In this document: positions 1 to 7,760 of the stretch, piece by piece | Layout of the letters: each line of letters begins with the position of its first letter | Numbering within the stretch: the stretch's first letter is position 1 | Assembly: GCF_051014445.1 (NCBI RefSeq) | Contig: NC_135136.1 | Span: 23,206,001 to 23,270,000 of the forward strand | DNA length: 64,000 nt | Reading direction: 5' to 3' | Origin: Colletes latitarsis | Taxonomy: Eukaryota; Arthropoda; Insecta; Hymenoptera; Colletidae | Program-made: the position numbers and the translations under genes | Notes under the pieces: generated by a model | Database searches by the model: none | What the model was told of the DNA's origin: nothing | Seen by the model: only the letters and a program-made list of their open reading frames with translations

Positions 1-8
1 TGTCAATT

Positions 9-19
9 AAACCTGGTTT
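9..19. other. 11-bp dyad AAACC-T-GGTTT, present in nearly every monomer
   Basis: The arms AAACC and GGTTT are perfect reverse complements around a single T. The dyad survives in almost all copies, including those with the GGTTTGG and AATAAAACC variants. It is broken in a few types: CCTCGTTT near 31770, 31947, 36190 and 42725; AACGTGG near 6365, 28596, 30011, 33895 and 34956; GGTTACG types near 16760 and elsewhere; and ATTACCCCTGG near 41130, 46788, 52254 and 58260. A dyad this short could be a protein site or chance. Only its symmetry and conservation are seen. Confidence 0.6.
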
Positions 20-45
20 CGATCAATATTTTACAGGATAACACC

Positions 46-69
46 GGTTAGGTCTGGGTTAGGTCTGGG
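46..69 (+). repeat. G-rich internal 11-bp direct repeat (GGTTAGGTCTG x2 then GG)
   Basis: Inside each monomer the unit GGTTAGGTCTG occurs twice in tandem and is followed by GG or GGTTATG. G pairs are separated by loops of 3-4 bases (TTA, TCT, GTTA, TCT), which fits a two-tetrad G-quadruplex pattern on this strand and a C-rich partner on the other. The TTAGG core resembles telomeric units, but the 11-bp period does not match a telomere repeat I know. One monomer (near 17671-17690) has lost exactly one 11-bp unit, showing the repeat itself can slip. Subtypes change the second unit: CTGGCATAGG (type c), GTCCGGG, GTCCGAG, CTGGTTTAGG and GGCCTGGG. Confidence 0.75.
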
Positions 70-130
70 TTATGCCCGCATCTGGCTCATGATTTTGCCT
101 TCTTCGCATACTTGTTGGCCAGATCCTGGG

Positions 131-137
131 TTTTTTT
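131..137 (+). other. T-tract with subtype-specific length and interruptions
   Basis: After CCTGGG each monomer has a T-rich run that exists in a few fixed forms: T7 then CG, T6 then CCG, TATTTTCCG, TTTTTGTCG and rarely TATTTTTCG. The forms follow the monomer type rather than varying at random, so they are inherited markers and not sequencing noise. Runs like this stiffen or bend DNA, and phased at 177 bp could influence nucleosome placing; that role is inference. Confidence 0.65.
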
Positions 138-3100
138 CGTGTTTGAATCACGTAGTAATGTGGTAACACACTGAAGCTGTCAATTAAACCTGGTTTCGAT
201 CAATATTTTGGAGGATAACACCGGTTAGGTCTGGGTTAGGTCTGGGTTATGCCCGCATCTGGCTCATGATTTTGCCTTCATCGCATACTTGTTGGCCAGA
301 TCCTGGGTTTTTTCCGTGTTTGAATCACGTAGTAATGTGGTAACACACTGCAGCAGTCAATTAAACCTGGTTTCGATCAATATTTCAGAGGATAACACCG
401 GTTAGGTCTGGCATAGGTCTGGGAAATGCGCGCATCTGGCTTATACTTTCGCCTTCTTCACATACTTGTTGGCCAGATCCTGGGTTTTTTCCGTGTTTGA
501 ATCACGTAGTAATGTGGTAACACACTGAAGCAGTCAATTAAACCTGGTTTCGATCAATATTTTAGAGGATAACACCGGTTAGGTCTGGGTTAGGTCCGGG
601 ATATGCCCGCATCTGGCTCATGATTTTGCATTCTTCGCATACTTGTTGGCCAGATCCTGGGTTTTTTTCGTGTTTGAATCACGTAGTAATGTGGTAACAC
701 ACTGAAGCTGTCAATTAAACCTGGTTTCGATCAATATTTTAGAGGATAACACCGGTTAGGTCTGGGTTAGGTCTGGGTTATGCCCGCATCTGGCTCATGA
801 TTTTGCCTTCTTCGCATACTTGTTGGCCAGATCCTGGGTTTTTTTCGTGTTTGAATCACGCAGTAATGTGGTAACACACTGAAGCTGTCAATTAAACCTT
901 GTTTCGATCAATATTTTACAGGATAACACCGGTTAGGTCTGGGTTAGGTCTGGGTTATGCCCGCATCTGGCTCATGATTTTGCCTTCTTCGCATACTTGT
1001 TGGCCAGATCCTGGGTTTTTTTCGTGTTTGAATCACGTAGTAATGTGGTAACACACTGAAGCTGTCAATTAAACCTGGTTTCGATCAATATTTTGGAGGA
1101 TAACACCGGTTAGGTCTGGGTTAGGTCTGGGTTATGCCCGCATCTGGCTCATAATTTTGCCTTCATCGCATACTTGTTGGCCAGATCCTGGGTTTTTTCC
1201 GTGTTTGAATCACGTAGTAATGTGGTAACACACTGCAGCAGTCAATTAAACCTGGTTTCGATCAATATTTCAGAGGATAACACCGGTTAGGTCTGGCATA
1301 GGTCTGGGAAATGCGCGCATCTGGCTTATACTTTCGCCTTCTTCACATACTTGTTGGCCAGATCCTGGGTTTTTTTCGTGTTTGAATCACGTAGGAATGT
1401 GGTAACACACTGAAGCAGTTAATTAAACCTGGTTTCGATCAATATTTCAGAGGATAACACCGGTTAGGTCTGGGTTAGGTCTGGGTTATGCCCGCATCTG
1501 GCTCATGATTTTGCCTTCTTCGCATACTTGTTGGCCAGATCTTGGGTATTTTCCGTGTTTGAATCACGTAGTAATGTGGTAACACACTGAAGCAGTCAAT
1601 TAAACCTGGTTTGGATCAATATTTCAGAGGATAACACCGGTTAGGTCTGGGTTAGGTCTGGGTTTTGCCCGCATCTGGCTCATGATTTTGCATTCTTCGC
1701 TTACTTGTTGGCCAGATCCTGTGTTTTTTCCGTGTTTGATCACGTAGTAATGTGGTAGCACACTGAAGCAGTCAATAAAACCTGGTTTCGATCAATATTT
1801 TAGAGGATAACACCGGTTAGGTCTGGGTTAGGTCTGGGATCTGCGCGCACCTGGCTTATACTTTCGCCTTTTTCGCATACTTGTTGGCCAGATCCTGGGT
1901 ATTTTCCGTGTTTGAATCACGTAGTAATGTGGTAATACACTGAAGCAGTCAATTAAACCTGGTTTCGATCAATATTTCAGAGGATAACACCGGTTAGGTC
2001 TGGGTTAGGTCTGGGATTTGCGCGCACCTGGCTTATTCTTTCGCCTTCTTCGCATACTTGTTGGCCAGATCCTGGGTTTTTGTCGTGTTTGATCACGTAG
2101 TAATGTGGTAACACACTGAAGCAGTCAATAAAACCTGGTTCGGATCAATATTTTAGAGGATAACACCGGTTAGGTCTGGTTTAGGTCTGGGATTTGCGCT
2201 TCTGGCTTATACTTTCGCCTTTTTCGCAAACTTGTTGGCCAGATCCTGGGTATTTTCCGTGTTTCAATCACGTAGTAATGTGGTAACACACTGAAGCAGT
2301 CAATTAAACCTGGTTTCGATCAATATTTCAGAGGATAACACCGGTTAGGTCTGGGTTAGGTCTGGGAAATGCGCGCATCTTGTACTTTCGCCTTCTTCGC
2401 ATACTTGTTGGCCAGATCCTGGGTTTTTTTCGTGTTTGAATCACGTAGGAATGTGGTAACACACTGAAGCAGTCAGTTAAACCTGGTTTCGATCAATATT
2501 TTAGAGGATAACACCGGTTAGGTCTGGGTTAGGTCCGAGATATGCCCGCATCTGGCTCATGATTTTGCCTTCTTCGCATACTTGTTGGCCAGATCCTGGG
2601 TTTTTTTCGTGTTTGAATCACGTAGTAATGTGGTAACACACTGAAGCTGTCAATTAAACCTGGTTTCGATCAATATTTTAGAGGATAACACCGGTTAGGT
2701 CTGGGTTAGGTCTGGGTTATGCCCGCATCTGGCTCATGATTTTGCCTTCTTCGCATACTTGTTGGCCAGATCTTGGGTTTTTTTCGTGTTTGAATCACGT
2801 AGTAATGTGGTAACACACTGAAGCAGTCAATTAAACCTGGTTTCGATCAATATTTTAGGGGATAACACCGGTTAGGTCTGGATTAGGTCTGGGTTATGCC
2901 CGCATCTGGCTCATGATTTTGCCTTCATCGCATACTTGTTGGCCAGATCCTGGGTTTTTTCCGTGTTTGAATCACGTAGTAATGTGGTAACACACTGAAG
3001 CAGTCAATTAAACCTGGTTTCGATCAATACTTCAGAGGATAACACCGGTTAGGTCTGGGTTAGGCCTGGGAAATGCGCGCATCTGTCTTATTCTTTCGCC

Positions 3101-3879
3101 TTCTTCGCATACTTGTTGGCCAGATCCTGGGTTTTTTTCGTGTTTGAATCACGTAGGAATGTGGTAACACACTGAAACAGTCAATTAAACCTGGTTTCGA
3201 TCAATATTTCAGAGGATAACACCGGTTAGGTCTGGGTTAGGTCTGGGATATGCGCGCATCTGGCTTATACTTTCACCTTTTTCGCATACTTGTTGGCCAG
3301 ATCCTGGGTTTTTTTCGTGTTTGAATCACGTAGGAATGTGGTAACACACTGAAGCAGTCAATTAAACCTGGTTTCGATCAATATTTTAGAGGATAACACC
3401 GGTTAGGTCTGGGTTAGGTCCGGGATATGCCCGCATCTGGCTCATGATTTTGCATTCTTCGCATACTTGTTGGCCAGATCCTGGGTTTTTTTCGTGTTTG
3501 AATCACGTAGTAATGTGGTAAAACACTGAAGCTGTCAATTAAACCTGGTTTCGATCAATATTTTAGAGGATAACACCGGTTAGGTCTGGGTTAGGTCTGG
3601 GTTATGGCCGCATCTGGCTCATGATTTTGCATTCTTCGCATACTTGTTGGCCAGATCCTGGGTTTTTTTCGTGTTTGAATCACGTAGTAATGTGGTAACA
3701 CACTGAAGCTGTCAATTAAACCTGGTTTCGATCAATATTTTGGAGGATAACACCGGTTAGGTCTGGGTTAGGTCTGGGTTATGCCCGCATCTGGCTCATG
3801 ATTTTGCCTTCATCGCATACTTGTTGGCCAGATCCTGGGTTTTTTCCGTGTTTGAATCACGTAGTAATGTGGTAACACA

Positions 3880-3885
3880 CTGCAG
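3880..3885. other. CTGCAG (PstI) boundary site before type-c monomers
   Basis: Most monomers end CACTGAAGCAG or CACTGAAGCTG. The palindrome CTGCAG appears only seven bases before a type-c monomer: 348, 1233, 3880, 5817, 7754, 10929, 12339, 28050, 29111, 29465, 33349, 34410, 38642, 44824 and 60011. Near 14279 the form is CTGCTGCAG. The hybrid or moved type-c copies at 19210 and 25756 lack it. It is therefore a single-base marker (A to C) of one ancestral junction carried through every later duplication. Confidence 0.85.
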
Positions 3886-3886
3886 C

Positions 3887-4063
3887 AGTCAATTAAACCT
3901 GGTTTCGATCAATATTTCAGAGGATAACACCGGTTAGGTCTGGCATAGGTCTGGGAAATGCGCGCATCTGGCTTATACTTTCGCCTTCTTCACATACTTG
4001 TTGGCCAGATCCTGGGTTTTTTTCGTGTTTGAATCACGTAGGAATGTGGTAACACACTGAAGC
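3887..4063 (+). repeat. HOR monomer 1 (type c): CTGGCATAGG, B class
   Basis: Markers are TTTCAGAGG, CTGGCATAGG in place of CTGGGTTAGG, AAATGCGCGCATC with the 10-bp palindrome ATGCGCGCAT at 3958-3967, TTCTTCACATAC (a CG to CA change against TTCGCATAC), the T7 tract and TAGGAATG. Length 177. It is usually entered through a CTGCAG site (PstI) and leaves through CAGTTAATTAAACC. Type c starts at 355, 1240, 3887, 5824, 7761, 10936, 12346, 14283, 19210 (hybrid), 25756, 28057, 29118, 29472, 33356, 34417, 38649, 44831 and 60018, so it is the best single marker for tracing the array. Confidence 0.92.
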
Positions 4064-4239
4064 AGTTAATTAAACCTGGTTTCGATCAATATTTTAGAGG
4101 ATAACACCGGTTAGGTCTGGGTTAGGTCCGGGATATGCCCACATCTGGCTCATCATTTTGCCTTCTTCGCATACTTGTTGGACAGATCCTGTGTTTTTTT
4201 CGTGTTTGATCACGTTGTAATGTGGTAACACACTGAAGC
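4064..4239 (+). repeat. HOR monomer 2 (type d): GATATGCCCACATC, 176 bp
   Basis: A-class monomer beginning GTTAATTAAACC, with TTTTAGAGG, GTCCGGGATATGCCCACATC, CTCATCATTTTGCC and the T7 tract. The ending TGTTTGATCACGTTGTAATG lacks one A against GAATCACG, which makes the unit 176 bp. This copy reads TTGGACAGATCCTGTG, a variant shared with the copy near 11220. Other copies read TTGGCCAGATCCTGGG. Confidence 0.9.
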
Positions 4240-4416
4240 AGTCAATAAAACCTGGTTTCGATCAATATTTTAGAGGATAACACCGGTTAGGTCTGGGTTA
4301 GGTCTGGGATTTGCGCGCATCTGCCTTATACTTTCGCCTTTTTCGCAAACTTGTTGGCCAGATCCTGGGTATTTTCCGTGTTTCAATCACGTAGTAATGT
4401 GGTAACACACTGAAGC
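4240..4416 (+). repeat. HOR monomer 3 (type e): GCGCGCATCTGCC
   Basis: B-class monomer beginning CAATAAAACC (T to A against CAATTAAACC), with TTTTAGAGG, GATTTGCGCGCATCTGCCTTATAC, CCTTTTTCGCAAACTTG, TATTTTCCG and TGTTTCAATCACG. Length 177. The CTGCC and GCAAAC markers flank the crossover seen in the shortened unit near 11374-11396. Confidence 0.9.
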
Positions 4417-4589
4417 AGTCAATTAAACCTGGTTTCGATCAATATTTCAGAGGATAACACCGGTTAGGTCTGGGTTAGGTCTGGGAAATGCGCGCATCTT
4501 ATACTTTCGCCTTCTTCGCATACTTGTTGGCCAGATCCTGGGTTTTTTTCGTGTTTGAATCACGTAGGAATGTGGTAACACACTGAGGC
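4417..4589 (+). repeat. HOR monomer 4 (type f): GCGCGCATCTTATAC, 173 bp
   Basis: B-class monomer in which GCGCGCATC runs straight into TTATAC, a loss of 4 bp (CTGG/TGGC) against the usual GCATCTGGCTTATAC. It has TTTCAGAGG, the T7 tract and TAGGAATG, and ends CACTGAGGCAG. Length 173. The same deletion is carried by every type-f copy, so it predates HOR amplification. Confidence 0.9.
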
Positions 4590-4766
4590 AGTCAATTAAA
4601 CCTGGTTTCGATCAATATTTCAGAGGATAACACCGGTTAGGTCTGGGTTTGGTCTGTGTTATGCCCGCATCTGGCTCATGATTTAGCCTTCTTCGCATAC
4701 TTGTTGGCCAGATCCTGGGTATTTTCCGTGTTTGAATCACGTAGTAATGTGGTAACACACTGAAGC
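4590..4766 (+). repeat. HOR monomer 5 (type g): GATTTAGCC, A class
   Basis: A-class monomer with TTTCAGAGG, TTATGCCCGCATC, CTCATGATTTAGCC (TAGCC in place of TTGCC), TATTTTCCG and TAGTAATG. Length 177. Type g is common beyond this HOR, for example near 30180, 31590, 36000, 42536, 45540, 49430, 55430 and 60720. It is normally followed by a monomer starting CTGGTTTGGATC or CTCGTTTGGATC. Confidence 0.88.
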
Positions 4767-4943
4767 AGTCAATTAAACCTGGTTTGGATCAATATTTTAG
4801 AGGATAACACCGGTTAGGTCTGGGTTAGGTCTGGGATTTGCGCGCACCTGGCTTATACTTTCGCCTTTTTCGCATACTTGTTGGTCAGATCCTGGGTATT
4901 TTCCGTGTTTGAATCACGTAGTAATGTGGTAATACACTGAAGC
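4767..4943 (+). repeat. HOR monomer 6 (type h): GCGCGCACCTGG, TTGGTCAG
   Basis: Starts CTGGTTTGGATC, then TTTTAGAGG, GATTTGCGCGCACCTGG, CCTTTTTCGCATAC, TTGGTCAGATCC (T in place of C), TATTTTCCG, TAGTAATG and ATACACTG in place of ACACACTG. Length 177. In the extended units near 7761 and 14283 an extra monomer n (TTTTGCCCGC, GCTTAC, CTGTG) sits just before it, and the h that follows starts CAATAAAACC. This suggests that type h here is itself an n/h join. Confidence 0.85.
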
Positions 4944-5119
4944 AGTCAATTAAACCTGGTTTCGATCAATATTTCAGAGGATAACACCGGTTAGGTCTGG
5001 GTTAGGTCTGGGAAATGCGCGCATCTGGCTTATTCTTTCGCCTTCTTCGCATACTTGTTGGCCAGATCCTGGGTTTTTGTCGTGTTTGATCACGTAGTAA
5101 TGTGGTAACACACTGAAGC
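4944..5119 (+). repeat. HOR monomer 7 (type i): CTTATTC and TTTTTGTCG, 176 bp
   Basis: B-class monomer with TTTCAGAGG, AAATGCGCGCATC, CTTATTCTTTCGCC, TTTTTGTCGTGTTTGATCACG (one A missing) and the ending TGAAGC followed by TG. Length 176. Confidence 0.88.
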
Positions 5120-5296
5120 TGTCAATAAAACCTGGTTCCGATCAATATTTTAGAGGATAACACCGGTTAGGTCTGGTTTAGGTCTGGGATTTGCGCGCGT
5201 CTGGCTTATACTTTCGCCTTTTTCGCAAACTTGTTGGCCAGATCCTGGGTATTTTCCGTGTTTCAATCACGTAGTAATGTGGTAACACACTGAAGC
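5120..5296 (+). repeat. HOR monomer 8 (type j): GCGCGCGTCTGG, CTGGTTTAGG
   Basis: Begins TGTCAATAAAACC, then CTGGTTCCGATC (C in place of T), TTTTAGAGG, CTGGTTTAGG in the second G-rich unit, GATTTGCGCGCGTCTGG, GCAAACTTG, TATTTTCCG and TGTTTCAATC. Length 177. Its tail matches type e, so e and j are sister types. Confidence 0.88.
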
Positions 5297-5469
5297 AGTC
5301 AATTAAACCTGGTTTCGATCAATATTTCAGAGGATAACACCGGTTAGGTCTGGGTTAGGTCTGGGAAATGCGCGCATCTTGTACTTTCGCATTCTTCGCA
5401 TACTTGTTGGCCAGATCCTGGGTTTTTTTCGTGTTTGAATCACGTAGGAATGTGGTAACACACTGAAGC
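5297..5469 (+). repeat. HOR monomer 9 (type k): GCGCGCATCTTGTAC, 173 bp
   Basis: B-class monomer with the same 4-bp shortening as type f but with TTGTAC in place of TTATAC, followed by the T7 tract, TAGGAATG and GAAGCAG. Length 173. The f/k pair sharing one deletion points to a common ancestor copied to two HOR positions five monomers apart. Confidence 0.88.
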
Positions 5470-5646
5470 AGTCAATTAAACCTGGTTTCGATCAATATTT
5501 TAGAGGATAACACCGGTTAGGTCTGGGTTAGGTCCGAGATATGCCCGCATCTGGCTCATGATTTTGCCTTCTTCGCATACTTGTTGGCCAGATCCTGGGT
5601 TTTTTTCGTGTTTGAATCACGTAGTAATGTGGTAACACACTGAAGC
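5470..5646 (+). repeat. HOR monomer 10 (type l): GTCCGAGATATGCCC
   Basis: A-class monomer with TTTTAGAGG, GTCCGAGATATGCCCGCATC, CTCATGATTTTGCC, the T7 tract, TAGTAATG and GAAGC followed by TG. Length 177. Types l and m are almost the same sequence, so this pair probably came from a one-monomer duplication. Confidence 0.88.
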
Positions 5647-5823
5647 TGTCAATTAAACCTGGTTTCGATCAATATTTTAGAGGATAACACCGGTTAGGTC
5701 TGGGTTAGGTCCGAGATATGCCCGCATCTGGCTCATGATTTTGCCTTCTTCGCATACTTGTTGGCCTGATCCTGGGTTTTTTTCGTGTTTGAATCACGTA
5801 GTAATGTGGTAACACACTGCAGC
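5647..5823 (+). repeat. HOR monomer 11 (type m): GTCCGAGATATG, ends CTGCAGC
   Basis: Same as type l except for its end, CACACTGCAGC, which creates the CTGCAG site immediately before the next type c. This copy also reads TTGGCCTGATCC. Length 177. The HOR closes here and restarts at 5824. Confidence 0.88.
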
Positions 5824-7760
5824 AGTCAATTAAACCTGGTTTCGATCAATATTTCAGAGGATAACACCGGTTAGGTCTGGCATAGGTCTGGGAAATGCGC
5901 GCATCTGGCTTATACTTTCGCCTTCTTCACATACTTGTTGGCCAGATCCTGGGTTTTTTTCGTGTTTGAATCACGTAGGAATGTGGTAACACACTGAAGC
6001 AGTTAATTAAACCTGGTTTCGATCAATATTTTAGAGGATAACACCGGTTAGGTCTGGGTTAGGTCCGGGATATGCCCACATCTGGCTCATCATTTTGCCT
6101 TCTTCGCATACTTGTTGGCCAGATCCTGGGTTTTTTTCGTGTTTGATCACGTTGTAATGTGGTAACACACTGAAGCAGTCAATAAAACCTGGTTTCGATC
6201 AATATTTTAGAGGATAACACCGGTTAGGTCTGGGTTAGGTCTGGGATTTGCGCGCATCTGCCTTATATTTTCGCCTTTTTCGCAAACTTGTTGGCCAGAT
6301 CCTGGGTATTTTCCGTGTTTCAATCACGTAGTAATGTGGTAACACACTGAAGCAGTCAATTAAACGTGGTTTCGATCAATATTTCAGAGGATAACACCGG
6401 TTAGGTCTGGGTTAGGTCTGGGAAATGCGCGCATCTTATACTTTTGCCTTCTTCGCATACTTGTTGGCCAGATCCTGGGTTTTTTTCGTGTTTGAATCAC
6501 GTAGGAATGTGGTAACACACTGAGGCAGTCAATTAAACCTGGTTTCGATCAATATTTCAGAGGATAACACCGGTTAGGTCTGGGTTAGGTCTGGGTTATG
6601 CCCGCATCTGGCTCATGATTTAGCCTTCTTCGCATACTTGTTGGCCAGATCCTGGGTATTTTCCGTGTTTGAATCACGTAGTAATGTGGTAACACACTGA
6701 AGCAGTCAATTAAACCTGGTTTGGATCAATATTTTAGAGGATAACACCGGTTAGGTCTGGGTTAGGTCTGGGATTTGCGCGCACCTGGCTTATACTTTCG
6801 CCTTTTTCGCATACTTGTTGGTCAGATCCTGGGTATTTTCCGTGTTTGAATCACGTAGTAATGTGGTAATACACTGAAGCAGTCAATTAAACCTGGTTTC
6901 GATCAATATTTCAGAGGATAACACCGGTTAGGTCTGGGTTAGGTCTGGGAAATGCGCGCATCTGGCTTATTCTTTCGCCTTCTTCGCATACTTGTTGGCC
7001 AGATCCTGGGTTTTTGTCGTGTTTGATCACGTAGTAATGTGGTAACACACTGAAGCTGTCAATAAAACCTGGTTCCGATCAATATTTTAGAGGATAACAC
7101 CGGTTAGGTCTGGTTTAGGTCTGGGATTTGCGCGCGTCTGGCTTATACTTTCGCCTTTTTCGCAAACTTGTTGGCCAGATCCTGGGTATTTTCCGTGTTT
7201 CAATCACGTAGTAATGTGGTAACACACTGAAGCAGTCAATTAAACCTGGTTTCGATCAATATTTCAGAGGATAACACCGGTTAGGTCTGGGTTAGGTCTC
7301 GGAAATGCGCGCATCTTGTACTTTCGCCTTCTTCGCATACTTGTTGGCCAGATCCTGGGTTTTTTTCGTGTTTGAATCACGTAGGAATGTGGTAACACAC
7401 TGAAGCAGTCAATTAAACCTGGTTTCGATCAATATTTTAGAGGATAACACCGGTTAGGTCTGGGTTAGGTCCGAGATATGCCCGCATCTGGCTCATGATT
7501 TTGCCTTCTTCGCATACTTGTTGGCCAGATCCTGGGTTTTTTTCGTGTTTGAATCACGTAGTAATGTGGTAACACACTGAAGCTGTCAATTAAACCTGGT
7601 TTCGATCAATATTTTAGAGGATAACACCGGTTAGGTCTGGGTTAAGTCCGAGATATGCCCGCATCTGGCTCATGATTTTGCCTTCTTCGCATACTTGTTG
7701 GCCAGATCCTGGGTTTTTTTCGTGTTTGAATCACGTAGTAATGTGGTAACACACTGCAGC
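5824..7760. repeat. 11-monomer HOR, copy 2 (1,937 bp)
   Basis: Same order c d e f g h i j k l m and same total length as copy 1. Differences by eye are a few substitutions: CTTATATTTTCGCC in e, TTAAACGTGG and CTTTTGCC in f, GGTCTCGG in k and TTAAGTCCGAG in m. The GGTCTCGG and TTAAGTCC changes recur in the copy at 12346-14282 but not in copy 1, so copies 2 and 12346-14282 share a more recent source. Confidence 0.92.

Larger units (their letters stand above)
1..177 (+). repeat. Reference monomer, A class (type 'a', ACAGG variant)
   Basis: This copy sets the index used throughout. In order it contains a short dyad AAACCTGGTTT (9-19), the variable box TTTTACAGGATAAC (29-42), an AgeI-type palindrome ACCGGT (43-48), a G-rich double repeat of GGTTAGGTCTG (46-67), the A-class block TTATGCCCGCATC (70-82) with CTCATGATTTTGCC (86-99), TTCTTCGCATACTTG (100-114), TTGGCCAGATCCTGGG (115-130), a T7 tract (131-137), then CGTGTTTGAATCACG (138-152), TAGTAATGTGGTAACACAC (153-171) and TGAAGC. 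By hand count it has 77 G+C of 177 (about 44%) and six CpGs. Type 'a' is followed by types 'b' and 'c' at 1, 886, 28764, 33002, 34063, 38295, 44477 and 59664, so a-b-c is a fixed three-monomer module. Confidence 0.93.
1..3886. repeat. Left block: mixed monomer order with a 5-monomer (885-bp) repeat
   Basis: About 22 monomers. The a-b-c triplet at 1-531 recurs at 886-1416, an offset of 885 bp (5 x 177). The first c copy ends with the T6/TAGTAATG form and the second with T7/TAGGAATG, so they are not identical. From about 1594 the order is n (TTTTGCCCGC, GCTTAC, CTGTG), h, an h/i mixture, j, k, l, then p (CATCGC), q (CTTCAGAGG, GGCCTGGG, CTGTCTTATTC), r (TTTCACC), s (GTCCGGGATATGCCC, TTTTGCATTC), t (TTATGGCCGC) and b at 3710. 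The stretch from j to t matches the tail of the 18-monomer block at 7761-10935, so this block is a cousin of the HOR to its right. The j copy near 2190 lacks 2 bp in GCGCGCG. Confidence 0.8.
3887..5823. repeat. 11-monomer higher-order repeat, copy 1 (1,937 bp)
   Basis: Eleven different monomer types occur in the order c d e f g h i j k l m. Their lengths 177, 176, 177, 173, 177, 177, 176, 177, 173, 177 and 177 sum to 1,937 bp, exactly the spacing between successive type-c markers (CTGGCATAGG at 3941, 5878 and 7815). Within the unit neighbouring monomers differ at many diagnostic positions, whereas the same monomer in the next unit is nearly identical. That is the definition of HOR organisation. 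Private changes seen here are GGTCTGTGTTATG in monomer g and CGCATTC in monomer k. Confidence 0.93.

Noticed and set aside
15..26. Pol III B-box-like GGTTTCGATCA with an A-box-like TGGCCAG and a T-run terminator, suggesting a tRNA-derived repeat
   Set aside because: Both boxes are poor matches. In monomer order the T7 tract lies between the A-like and B-like boxes, so it would end transcription before the B box. No cloverleaf can be drawn.
17..59. CENP-B box-like sequence (TTTCGATCAATATTTT)
   Set aside because: It matches the TTCG and the central A of the mammalian CENP-B box but lacks the essential CGGG. No other site in the monomer fits better.
46..69. True telomere repeat tract
   Set aside because: Only two 11-bp units per monomer, embedded in 177-bp satellite; no run of a short telomeric unit anywhere.
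159..166. Runx-type TGTGGT and other transcription-factor-like motifs
   Set aside because: Six-base matches are expected by chance and are repeated only because the monomer is repeated.
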